64,000 nucleotides of DNA from Hirudinaria manillensis. Its lineage: Eukaryota; Annelida; Clitellata; Hirudinida; Hirudinidae. The stretch spans positions 12,251,001-12,315,000 of the forward strand of contig CM067529.1 in the NCBI GenBank assembly GCA_034509925.1, read 5' to 3'. Below, piece after piece: positions 10,943 through 22,700 of the stretch. Each line of letters begins with the position of its first letter. Positions within the stretch are counted from its first letter, which is position 1. Made by a program: the position numbers and the translations under genes. A model generated the notes under the pieces. That model ran no database searches and had not been told where the DNA came from. It saw only the letters and a list, made by a program, of their open reading frames with translations.

Positions 10943-12678
10943 TTACTGCTAAATTCTGGTGAGAACTTGAAAGAAAAAAATAAAATGAAAATTTTAAAGT
11001 TATGAGCGTTTTTTTTTATTGTCTGGAAAAGTAATGCAAGCTTTGAGATAACAAATGGAAGAAGGTCAGAAGTTAATAACTTTGCGTACATTCAGATTCC
11101 TGGTCAGACGATTTGCCAACGTGATAAACAAAATGAGTGATAAAATGAATAACAAACAATAGAGAAGAACAAATATTTATTAGTCACAACTCATGTACTG
11201 CTTGTGTTATCAACATTATTGGTCATGTGATTTCTGATAAGTTAATTTTAATAATTTTTTTTTTCTTTATTAAATGATTAAATTATTTTATTTTAGTTAA
11301 TCTGAATTTGGGCTGAGCTTCGATAATTAATGCAGAACTCGTGTTGTTCCTTTCGTTCCTTCTGGTGAGAAACATGCTTTCAACAGAACTAGATTTTCAG
11401 GAGGATTTCACATGCTTTTCAGCTTCTTAAATGCTCAAAGTAACAACCATTGGCAAGTGAAATCATTTGTTGCTAACCAACGAGACTTAACTTAACGAAT
11501 AAAGTTATGCTGAAAATAATTTTCACCCGCAACTTATAAATTAAATAACTTTAATAAACTCAGCAGAACAATATCACAATTATAATAATAATAATAATAA
11601 TAATAACAATAATATTAATAACAATAACAATAATAATAATAATAATAATATATCCTTATTGCTACTAGGACCACTCCCCCATTATCCTTCCTGATCATGT
11701 ACTATGATTTTTAGGAAATCCTATTTTTAGGAACATCACATGATTAACAATGAATGGAGTGAGAAGAAAAGGACAATCTAAAAAAAATTCAAACTATTGA
11801 TAACTTATTGTTGGTTGCCCGGGATTTCAATGATGACCTACGGGCCGGCCTCACGAATTCAATTCATATTTTGATATATTTTTTATAATTTTGATTAATT
11901 TATAAAATTTATAAAAGTCAAGTGATCAAAAATATATCACATGATGGACAAATTTAAGTAATAATGATTATTACTATAAGATTCATAAATTTAAAATGCA
12001 TTTATTCATCTCTTGGCCAAGAAACTAGCAGTATAGCATAACATAATATAGTAATAAATATATCAGAGACAACATACAAAAATAACTATATCAAAATGGT
12101 ATAATTATAACTATAATGATTAAATTTAGTATAATCTTATTATAAATTCAATCAATAGGATTTACCAAATGCAGTTGAACCGGTACTGCTTTTTAAAAGC
12201 AACTTTCAGGTCCTTAACCTTATCATTAAATATTTTCAGATTTCAGATTTATATGTTATCTTGAAAGGAAAAATATGTATCTCAATTCTTAACCAAACCT
12301 CTCACTAATTAATTACACATCATGTTACTGAGTCACATACATGTTATCGTTATAACTCGGAATCAGATAATATAATCATTTTACCTAGTCCCTGTGTTTC
12401 TTTTCTAAATAATTTCAAAAATATCACTTCATAATCAACTACCAGAAAGTATAGTAAAAATAGAATGCTTCCTCTACAGTGGATACTCTTAGAGTCAAAC
12501 TATTTTCGTTAAAAATCAAAAAATTCATTAGACGTCATGTCATTTGACCCAATTTTCCTGCCTATACTTTCTAACCTCGGCGTTATAAGTTATCTTGGGA
12601 TTTAAACAATATTTTTAAAAATATTAATGTTAACATTAACACATCAAAATAAAATTTATTCAAAATCAGAGTTCTTAC
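10943..12678 (-). other. Probable 5'-UTR intron of the VAMP7-like gene
   Basis: An acceptor (TTTCTTTCAAG on the minus strand, near 10968) precedes the start codon exon, and a consensus donor (CTG|GTAAGA, exon end at 12679) lies upstream. The sequence between is AT-rich with an AAT run at about 11585-11650 and holds no recognisable exon. The open frame at 10777-11091 is the coding exon plus read-through into this intron. Confidence 0.45.
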
Positions 12679-12748
12679 CAGACTGAAAAACCCCGCAGCT
12701 ACGGCCTAAGGAAGAGCAATCTCGCTTGTTTATTTTATATCGCAACAG
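12679..12748. promoter_or_regulatory. Probable divergent promoter with two facing-away splice donors
   Basis: On the minus strand a consensus donor CTG|GTAAGA ends an exon at 12679; on the plus strand CAACAG|GTAAGG ends an exon at 12748. The two donors point away from each other only 70 bases apart. The simplest reading is that the first non-coding exons of the VAMP7-like gene and the small plus-strand gene start in or just beyond this interval and may overlap. The transcription starts themselves cannot be seen. Confidence 0.4.
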
Positions 12749-13136
12749 GTAAGGTTGGCAAGGTCTAGTTTTGTTCCTTCAATTAAAAATTGTATTTATT
12801 AATTTTGAGCTGACTCGTTCTTGCTAAATTAATATTAAAATATATTAGAATAAAGTTTAGATAAACATTTATTTTATTTTGATAAATTAGTTCAACACTA
12901 CATGTACATGTCAGCAACTTACATTACATTACCAACCGAGCCGGCTGTTAAATAGTTTTTCTGGATTAATTTATTGAATTTAACTGAATTAATTCCATTT
13001 ACTCTAGATTTTATTTGCTGCGACAAGAACAGAAAGGCTTTTACTGAATTACGGTTACGATGTGGGGAAGCAACGCTGCGTTTTGTCTAAAGGAGAGCTT
13101 ATTTCTTTATTGAGTGAAAATCCGTGTTCATTTAAA

Positions 13137-14128
13137 ATGGCCTTCCAACCCCTCATGACCAATGATAACTCGATCGGTCTGAAACGAGTGTTGTTGAGAA
13201 ATCAGTTCTGCAAGAATGCCCGCGAACACGCCAAGAGTCCACATCAACTAGAAATAATCAGAACCAAATATGACGATAAATTTTTAAACTTAATAATATA
13301 TTAATAGGGAATATCGTAAATTCAGGTCTGTCCACAACACTTCTACCTTTACCTAAAGCCATCAAATCCTATCACAAAACTGCCATTATAAACTTGAGGT
13401 ATCAAGAATCACATCTCTCACACAGTAACTACAAAACCTAGTCCCAGTCTTGCAAACACCATTACAAATATTGTAAAAACAGACTAAGCGGAAAATTTCG
13501 ATAAACAATTATTGCCAAAAATAAAAAATTTTATTTTTTTTTTGTTTTTTATTTATATTATAAATATAATGATTATATACAAAGTTCCAAGAAGCAAGCC
13601 TCCCACTTTACATTCATCTCAGACTAGGATCCTCTCATCACCTTCTATCATCATCAGTGTCAACATCATTATCACCATCACCACCATCATCATCATCATC
13701 GTTCCAGCTTCCACCAGGTATACGAACCAAACTCAGCCAATGAAATGGAGTACAAAATGTACAAAAACACATCCAAACAGGCCTCCAAAGATCTCAAACA
13801 ATTCAAGAAATTAGCTGATAAGCAGAACAATGAACGCCAAACGATGCTAATGAACATCACAGAGATAAGTGCCCAGCCAATCAGTTATAATGAAACTCAA
13901 GGAACTTTGAATAATGCTCACAAGTGCCTGGTGAGTGGGTTTTGTAGGAATTGTATCACTTGCCATTTCAAACAAATAATAATAAAATAATAATAATATT
14001 ACTTGACAGAATATTTTCCGTTATTATTATTATTATTATGTTTGTTGTGATAATAAAGCTAAAAATATATTCAGGCAAATCAAATGCTCCAAAAATTCAG
14101 AGCAACAAAATTAAATCCAAATCATTAA
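13137..14128 (+). CDS. Small unrecognised gene, helical protein, exon structure partly uncertain
   Basis: I do not recognise this protein. The best supported part is an exon starting at about 13709 or 13719 and ending at 13930 (donor CTG|GTGAGT), joined in phase to 14075-14128, which ends in TAA. The joined peptide is charged and probably helical, containing MEYKMYKNTSKQASKDLKQF and then LANQMLQKFRATKLNPNH at the end. An upstream frame at 13137-13304 opens with ATG in a good context (AAAATGG) and reads MAFQPLMTNDNSIGLKRVLL onward with similar composition, but I find no donor before its stop, so its link is unproven. A 5' non-coding exon ending at 12748 is likely. The gene is convergent with the LDAF1-like gene, their coding ends only about 160 bases apart. 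If only the last two exons are coding, the product has about 79 residues from the ATG at 13745. Confidence 0.4.
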
Positions 14129-14287
14129 AAAAATGAATGAACAAGAATCGTGGCAAATAGAAAAACATAATGAAACGATGACTGTCAGAACAAAAATTGT
14201 GCTCTCTTTCTCTCTCTCTCTCTCTCTCATTACCCAGCATCATCATCGTCGTCATCATCACCATCATCATCGTCGTCGTCGTCATCC

Positions 14288-15373
14288 TCAGTCCATCTTC
14301 TGGCCACTTCCACTGTAGAGCATGTTGACTACAAAGTAAACAAAAGCCAAGACAACGCCAACTCCAAGTCCAATGAGAATCGTGAACAACAGGATGCCCG
14401 TCAGAACCATCATCCCGATCACGAGTACGGCCCCTGAATAAATGTAATGTAATTAATGGTTTAACAATTTTTAATAATTAATTTAGTGATTAGTTAGCTA
14501 GAGGTATTAACTATGTATGTATAACTGATATTTATGTATATATATATATGTATAACTATGTATATGTACATGTATAACTATGTGTAATAACTAATATTAA
14601 TATATTGATTAACTGGTATCACTAAAGTGTCTTGCAGTAGTAAGTCATTACATGTCATCATATGTGATATTAATCTGCATAATTTATTTATTATTCTAGC
14701 AATAGCTGCTGACCAGTGAGTCTTTATCTACAATGTCATAACTAAAAGAGATTCAAAAATTACATTTGCAGAGGACCAAATTGTTATTTGTGAACCAAAT
14801 TTATGAATGGCAATATGTCATTCATAAGAATAAATTATGCAAATAAACTCATTACCAAAGGTAATTCATTATTATTATTCTTATTGTTATAATTTTTCTT
14901 AAATAATATAAACTCTTTAAAAATTGGTTTAAAGTTGATTTTTAAAAAATGCATCAAGAGTTATAGTGAGATAACATGGCTAAAATGTAAAAAAAAAATC
15001 AAATATCCAAAAATGCAGTTTTCAAGTTAATACCAAAATTTCAAATATGCAAATTATTCACTATATAACCTTCGGCGACTATGAAGATGGTCAAAAATAT
15101 TGTAGTGGTGACAAGACAGAAAATTAAGAAGCAGAGGACTGGAATTGCGCTGAAAAGACACACCGAGCCCAACAAAATGGCCATTACTGGGTTCTTTCTC
15201 GCTTCTTCCCTGACAATTTGAGAATAGCTGGCCAGTGAGTCTTTAAGGTTGGAGTACATTTGGCTCAGCCGTTCACGAATCTCGTCAACATTGCTACTGA
15301 CTGAATGTGATTTAACTAGAAACTTCTTTTCGTCCAAGCCGTTTTCTGCCATCGTCAACGGACTCGAAGCCAT
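14288..15373 (-). CDS. LDAF1: LDAF1/promethin-like lipid droplet assembly factor (TMEM159 family), 2 exons
   Basis: Promethin/LDAF1 partners with seipin at the ER to set where lipid droplets form. Coding exons are 15373-15070 and 14433-14288; the join is in phase and gives 149 residues (human is 161). After a polar, coiled N-terminus (NVDEIRERLSQMYSNLKDSL), the chain has the promethin pattern of hydrophobic hairpins: NPVMAILLGSVCLFSAIPVL, then a Thr-Ile rich segment ending FIVAEG, then a long apolar stretch through LLFTILIGLGVGVVLAF. This lines up with human HPFLA..FSAVPVGFFLL..TTLAALLGVIILEG. The start at 15373 is the first ATG; MAENG seven codons later is an alternative. There is a TGA stop after GSGQKMD. 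The identification rests on the hydrophobic pattern and several motifs, not on a database search. Confidence 0.75.
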
Positions 15374-16414
15374 AAACAGTCAACTCGAAAATGCTTTGAA
15401 AAGGTCTGCCGAAGGAGCGGCCAGCCGTATGACGAATGAAACATATGATCAAATTGTAAACAAATTTTTGTAATAGTTGTTATAATTAAGTACTCTAATT
15501 TATTTAAATTATTTTATTAGATTTTGTTGTAAAACTCAAATGCTAAACATTAATCCTTCAAATAACCTACCGATAAGATAAAAAAAATTGTAGCATGTAA
15601 CTTGGCGACCTAGCTTCAAAGTACATTTTAATTTCATTCGTTTGAATTTGGATATTCAGGAAACTTTTGAATTTGCTTACCTCTTTACGAAAGCTACTTT
15701 ACAATATCAATTCTTAAAGGTCAAATGTAAAAAAAATGGCATTTGGTGAGATTTCAAATTGTGGGAAATCAGTTTTGACTCATAAAAACACAAGTGTAAT
15801 TAATTAAGGGAATGACCTTTTAATTCTATAGAGTTCAGCAAATTCTACTTCGCAAGTAAGCCAATGCATAAGAAATTGTTTGTAGAAAAAATATTTTAAA
15901 AGCACAATTATTAAAACATTATGTAATCTAAAAAAAGGGCTGAAATGCAACTTAGAATTAATTCTGCTTTTTACGTGATCATTGTCAGTCGTCGTTAGTA
16001 GCATGCTAGAAACCAGAGGTCCGTGATCTTAAAGTTTTAGAAATGGCTCTTATTTGACATTTTACGTATTCATCTGAGATAAGATTTTAATTAATTTTGC
16101 CGGGTTACTTGAAAGATTTCAACTGATGGTTATTTATTATGATAAGTAAGCTCTCAGATGAAATAGATCTTGTAATGCCAAAGCCCTGGAAGTGACTCGG
16201 ATTTCAAGAGAGGTAAATTTGTATTTTTATTTCCTAACTGATGATAACTCAACCAGGTTCTAATTACAAAAAATATTAGTTGGCCATAAATTTTAAAAAT
16301 ATTGGTAATAAATATCTGTTCAAGTCTTTTAGGTGCAAGTTTAAATCAAAAAAAGTTATTTCATCTCCACATAAGTTTATTCATCCCCATCAGCAAGAAA
16401 CAGAAAATATCAAA
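15374..16414. other. Head-to-head intergenic region between LDAF1-like and SIRT4
   Basis: About one kilobase separates two divergent start codons. It is AT-rich with no clear TATA box and no convincing exon. A possible donor (AGAG|GTAAAT near 16212) and acceptor (TTTTAG|GTGC near 16332) suggest a short 5'-UTR intron for SIRT4. Small open frames on both strands have no recognisable similarity. Confidence 0.4.
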
Positions 16415-18202
16415 ATGTGTGCTGGCATTTTAAAAGCTGCGACAAAAATCGTGGGCACTGTTCCATCTTGCTTGCCTCCTTCTCGCAATGAAATCCTCAA
16501 GCTCAGAGAATTCATCGAGCATGCAAAGAGACTCGTGGTCGTGACTGGAGCTGGAGTATCAACAGAGAGTGGAATCAGAGGTGAGAAAAAATATTATTTG
16601 GCATCATATCTGGAACATACTGGATGTAAAGAGCTGTAGCAGTGCTGTGCATTGGACAGTATTTGATGCTTGATTGGAAATTGCTTGATAATCTATTTAT
16701 TATTTAAAATCTTTTTAATACATTAAAAAAATTAAAACACCCCTTAACTATGAAATATTATTAGAAAGACAAACTTTAGTGGGAAATTTGTGACTGGTTT
16801 AAAATTATACTCAGCATCTAACAATCACATTTTTGTTCTCAGATTACAGATCAGCAGGTATTGGAGAGTATGCTCGCATGAAAGGTCCAATCCTGAACTA
16901 CCAGGAATTCCAAAAGTCTGAAGATGCTAGGAAAAAGTTTTGGCTGAGAAACTTTGTCAAATGGCCCTTTCTATCACTGGCTGAGCCAAACTCCACCCAC
17001 TTTGCTTTTGCCCAATGGGAGAGGAGGGGATTTTTAAGCCACCTCATCACTCAAAACATTGACAATCTCCATTTTAAGGCAGGCAGTCAGAAGGTTCTGG
17101 AGTTTCACGGGTCAATGAACAAGGTATGACCTTATCACAGACATTATTATGAATAACGTATCGGATGATTTCCAATCAGCCATTTATTTAGTAGAGTCTT
17201 GCATTATCATCGTTCTCCTCCTTGCAGGTGGTATGTCTCAAATGTGGAGACTTGTCTTCCAGGAAAGAGATGCAGCAAAGGATTGTCGAGCTGAACACCC
17301 CCTGGCTGGATAAAGTGGATCCTTCCAAGCACCTGGCCCAAGATGGAGACATTCACCTCGAAGATGGTTTAATCAAAGATTTCCACGTTGGTTGAACATT
17401 GTGTTGAGTATTTGTGGACCTTGTAATCATCATCATCATCACCATTTGCATTAACATATTTAAATAATTGCTGGTTGTTTTTATTATGTTAATGTTTTAA
17501 GTCCTTGAGTTTGCTGAATGTTTTTGTGGTTCCATTGTGTGGTGACATTCAAGTCATGAACCCTGCTTGCCAAAAGGCTTAATAATAACAATGGCTATCG
17601 TAGTCATTAATATTAATTATTATTATCATTATTAGAATATTTTACTAATTATGTTATTATTGTTATTATAATTATTATAATTTATGCTAAAATTTTGTAG
17701 ATACCCACGTGTAAGTGCTGTGGTGGCAACTTGAAATCTGCTATAACATTCTTTGGTGAAGAAGTCCCCAGGCAAGTGGTAGACACGGCCTCGTCAATCA
17801 TTTCGAAGGGCGACGCCCTCCTTGTCGCTGGCTCCTCCCTCCAGGTGAGAATTTAACGAACTTGAAACTGATCCAAGCTTAGGGGTCATCAAGAATTGTT
17901 TTGTGAACATATGAAATTAATTAATTTTATTATTAGTTTTGTTTGATGATTTTTATTAATAATTTTAAACTTTCAAAGTTGAGACACTGGAATTCAAATT
18001 TTAACTGTCCTCTGATTAATTTCTTCAGGTATTTTCTGGCTACTTCATGGTTCACCAAGCCAAGAAGTTTGACAAGAAGGTGGCCATTGTAAACGTTGGT
18101 CCGACGAGAGCAGACGACTTGGCCGACATCATAGTATCGGCAAAGTGCGGAGAAGCCGTGGACCTGTTGGAACTCTATAAGGATGCATTTCAGTGCGAAT
18201 GA
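16415..18202 (+). CDS. SIRT4: SIRT4 mitochondrial sirtuin, 5 exons
   Basis: SIRT4 is a class II, NAD-dependent mitochondrial sirtuin with ADP-ribosyl transferase, lipoamidase and deacylase activities. Coding exons are 16415-16580, 16843-17123, 17228-17386, 17701-17844 and 18029-18202; phases agree and give 307 residues (human is 314). The NAD site GAGVSTESGI is at residues 45-54, followed by DYRS. TQNIDNLH and the catalytic His in EFHGSMNK follow. Zinc ligands are CLKC and a second pair in PTCKCCGG, which has an extra Cys compared with human TCVQC. AGSSLQ|VFSGY and IVNVGPTRADDLAD are SIRT4-like. The start is the first in-frame ATG; the frame stays open upstream to 16280 without another ATG. 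The first 40 residues contain several Lys and Arg and could be the mitochondrial presequence. Confidence 0.95.
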
Positions 18203-19590
18203 ATGGCTAATCATTTCCAGAAAATGTGATATGAGATTTATTACAGATTATCAGTCTGAAAAGCTGTGTCTGAAATGTTAGAATTCAAAAAGTTAAAGCT
18301 CAAATGTTTGTTAGGAATGTTTCAACATAAAATGTTTATTTTGTCATTTACCTCTGCACTTTGACATGTCTGAAGTTTTCCTTCTTGTCATTGATTTTTG
18401 ATATTTTGTTCCATTTTCTAATTTAATCTGAGATAAACCCTGTAAAGACTGCTAGGAAGTGCAAAATATCCCTGTGATCAGTTGTTGATATGTTTTGTTG
18501 GATACAATTCTATGTATCGTGTGTTCTTTTGTAGTTTGATAGGCTATTTTTACCTTGTCAATATTTGTGTTTTCACAAGAATAGGAGAGTATTTTATAAT
18601 GTAGGAAATCTGCATGAAAATGTGTTTTATTTGTTTGAGTCATTGTTCTGATTATATTTATGTGAATATTTGATTTATGTAATCACGTTTAAAATTTATT
18701 AAGTTTAGAGACTTACACACAACTTCCTGGAATAATCACTCTGTAATTTTCCTGTGACTTTCTCTTTTGTCATATTTTTGTCAATCATGTTTCAAAATGA
18801 ACTTAGAAATTTAAAAATATCTATTTGTAAACATTTTCATTTTAAAAAATAACGTATTGCATCTTCTTATGATTAGCATTATGTATTTTGTTCGGTTACT
18901 TACATAATTAGTTCTGATGATTGAAGGAGAAAGTATTGAGGTTAATTTGAGATATCTCTCAATCCTTGGTAGCTTTAGAATTTCAATAGAGTTTTTCTTT
19001 TAGTTATAAATTTACTCAAAATGTAGTCAAAAAATAAAAATGTTGTCATCAGAAACTCATTACTCTGGAATTAGCGATGCGGGTTAACCATAGCTCGCAT
19101 CGGAGCAGACGATGGAGAGTTTTCCAACGAATAAGGTCGGGTGGCTTGACCGTGACTCAATTTTAATTTTTTTCTTTTTTTTAACTGAATTCTCGGTGCT
19201 GAGAAATGGTCTGGACCTGAATCCAGGTCGTCTGTCGCATTACTGGGTCTGCTCTGCATAATTTTTGCATCGTGAAATATGATAATGTGTTGCATGAGTT
19301 TTAGTAAAACCCATAACTCCTTGAAATCGCAAAAAAAAATCACAAACCTTATTTTAATTTAATCTTTGTCTTTGCCGGCTAATTGGAATCACCAAGAGTT
19401 TTGTCGAAAGCTAGTTTCTCCAATATTTTCAATTGAACGCATCCAAATGGGTAAAAAAAGTATGTTTTATTATCCGATATAATTATTAAATAAATATTTG
19501 CAATAAAATAAACGCTAAAATAATTATAAAAATGATTCATAATGAGGATTATTTTTCGTTGCGCAGTAGCACAACCGGGCTATTATCTCA
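18203..19590. other. SIRT4 3' region; weak minus-strand frame at 19071-19343
   Basis: Most of this is AT-rich and probably SIRT4 3' UTR, with AATAAA-type signals near 19032. A minus-strand open frame at 19071-19343 starts after an acceptor-like ATTTCAAG and encodes a basic, polar peptide (RIQLKKRKKLKLSH within it). It could be an exon of a short gene divergent from 14-3-3 epsilon, but there is no similarity I recognise and I do not call it. Confidence 0.35.
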
Positions 19591-19595
19591 TGCAT

Positions 19596-19608
19596 TCAAC
19601 GGAAGTGC
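19596..19608 (+). promoter_or_regulatory. ETS-type motif in the 14-3-3 epsilon promoter region
   Basis: CGGAAGTG lies about 115 bases upstream of the 14-3-3 epsilon start codon, with a CRE half-site (TGACGTC) just after it. Both motifs are typical of broadly expressed animal promoters. No TATA box is visible. Function is inferred from position only. Confidence 0.3.
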
Positions 19609-19712
19609 GGCTCTGACGTCCGTTTGTTGTAATTTGTGTTGTAGGTCTTCTGCGGCTGGTTTCCACTGAAATTTGTTTTCCGTGTTCGTTCTACGAGTAA
19701 TACAGGTTCAAA

Positions 19713-22700
19713 ATGAGCGTTGATCGTGAAGAAAATGTCTACAGGGCCAAGCTGGCCGAACAAGCCGAAAGATATGACGGTGAAGATTTTGAAATTGTTT
19801 CTTATAGCGGCATTGTTTTCCGCAGGGTGACTAGTCAATAATAGCCTCCGTAATGGCTGGTTTTTTTCTTTGGAAATGCATTTTAGCTGCTAAATTCGAA
19901 ATATTTTTTAAGCATTGGCTTTGTCCATGGTATGTCGCCGACAAAGAACTCCTATTACCATATATGGTGGCACGGTTGCCGCCAGATCTATTTTGGGTTC
20001 AGGCTAATATTCAAATTTTTTCTTATGGTATGTCTGAGCTGTCATTAAAAATTTTAAGTGATCATTTGAGCTGGGAAATCAAGGTAAAAAGTAAAAGAAA
20101 ATCGTGATGTTTTATACTTTTAGTAAAAGTAGTCTCTTAGTTTTTTAAATTAAATTAAGGGAAGATTGAGGTCTAGTGTAATTGTTAAAATGATTAGTTT
20201 ATTATTAATAAGACTCGTTACATGGTCAGTAATTTTTCGTTTGTTTATGGGATTGTGCCAAGTTTGTAAGACAATTTATTATTATTCAAGTGTCAAGTGT
20301 AATTCCTATCACTTCTCACCTTTATTTGTGGAATTTGCCAATAACTTGGAAAACTGGGCTCTGCTATGTGAAATAGCTGTGTCATTCTTTGAAAGAATAA
20401 ATTATGCTAATTAGCAGACCACTGTTCAGTGAATGCTTGCTTAAATTATGCTCATGGGCAGAATTTTTGTATGGAGCTGTTGGCAGCAATTATGCATAAT
20501 TACATTGTCTAATTACAATTCAAACAGCTCTGGTGCCACTGAGTTCGAATTTTCATGTTTTTTCCTGCTTGGTACAGTCCGGCGAATTATCTCCATTCTT
20601 AGAAAGTAATTACAGCATTGTTAACAGGCTCCTAATGAATCCTCTGTGGGGGGCTTATTGACGTGTTTATGTTAATGATGTGTTTATGATAATGATGTCA
20701 GTGAATGAATGGAATGATGATTGGTCCTGATTGAAAGTGATTGGGTTCCAGTATGTTACCTGCATTCTAGGTATTATTTGTAAATAATAATTAATTAATA
20801 TTACTTAATAATTATTAGTTAGCACTTCCGACTGATAATTATTAGATGTGCCAATTAATATGTTCTAAACTATGAACATGCTTCGTGGATATGGAGAAGT
20901 CTCTGAGGAGATTTTGGTTTTTATAATTGAGGCTTAATGGTTCTCTGAGACTTAGTAGTGAAACATTAGGCTTGGACAAATAATGCCATTTTGATAACAG
21001 TGTGTGATCACTATTAGTCAATCTATTAAGTTAAAGGGGTAAAGATGAAATTCGGTGTGATGTCAATGCCTGCTGTGAATCATGATGACAGGTAGGTGTC
21101 ATGAATGTCTCAATCTATAAATAGCATTGAATACCAACCTACTCAAAGGTAAGAAGTTGCAAGCGCTATATAGTTGCCAGTGCATTTGTGAATTTACTTT
21201 GCCTTTGGCAAGGCATTGTTTGAGTGGGTTTTTACTTTAGTATTGGGGATATGATTAAGTAAAGTTTCTCATTCAGTTATTTTGGGTTATGGGTTTGACA
21301 GAGAGTCTGAGGAAGCATCCACTCTTCAAATGACTAGTTTCATTCTTTACCTTGAGTAAGCAAGCTATCAGGAGTTTGCCTTAACCAAGCTTGCAGTTGC
21401 ATTGCTCCAGAAATTAAATTATTTGTTGTTGTTCATTAATTATTTTCTTATCAGTAGAGTTGCTGGTCTGTAGAACTGTTGGCAGATTAAATATTTAAGT
21501 CAGACGTGGTTCTGCCAGGAATTTCTAAAAGTAATTTGCAACAGACTTTAAATGTTTATTAATGTTGCTCTCAATCTTGTTAGTCCATACATGTTGCATC
21601 ATATTTTCATAACTATGGCAGTAGTGATGGAACCTTGCAATAGTTGTTCAGTTAATCAGCCTGTCTTTTTGGTCAACCTCATTCCCAGTCTGCACTCCTT
21701 ATGCCAGTCACCAAATGGCATCATCATCATCATCATCATCATGCATTAAAGAACAATTAAGACCAATTTTTAAAATAGAGGATGTTTTTGTTCCCTAGTG
21801 GCTTCTAACAACCATTATTACCTTGCCAACGTTGTTGTCATCATCATCACTGTCATCATCGTTATCATTGTCCTCTGTGTCATCTCCAACAGATTGTCTT
21901 TGATTCATTGAGTAGGTTTTTTTTTGGGGGGGTGTCTTTGCAATAAGTTATGATTATAAGTTATGTATACTTTGTCTACTTTGCCTGTAGAGCAACAAGT
22001 GATTTCTCTTCCATATTTAAAGCTGAGCACTGAAAAGTACTTTGTAGTTTGTCACTGTTGTAATTATTGTGATTGATTTGCAGCTGTTGTCTGCTGTAAC
22101 GATGATGATGATGATGGTGGTGGTGGTGGTGATGATAGTGATAGTAATGTTGACTGTTTTTGATTAGTATGACGACATTCCTCACATTGATTGATGTTGG
22201 TGTGGCTTGATTGTGTTTATTTGGCAGATAGTGGACAGGTTGTGCTCCTGTGATATCAATCTATTCTTCGGGTCCGTATGAATTTCATCATTTCTGAACC
22301 ACTTATTATTGTTTTGAGTTATATTTCCTTGGTGATTCAGTAGTGAGGGTGGTTGTATGGTATCACTGTAATGTGGTTGATAGACTTGACAGAGACTGGT
22401 GATGATAATGCCACTCATCAGGATAACCCCAGATTGACCCTAAGTGATGATTTCATCAGCTCTATCATAGTTTGTGATTTATCAGCATTAATGCTGTCCT
22501 TGTTTGTGGCTACTACATTAGCAGCATATTTGAGTGGTGACTATGTTGTATTATGGCAGGAATTAACTAAAATTAGAGCATTAGTAAGGTTTTTACAAAT
22601 AATAATAACTTTTATCAGCTTCCATCCTTAATGACTGCGTTGGTTCTTATCATGTTTGCGATCTCAGATCTCAGTTCTCTTCGAGTAGTCATTGAGTTTC

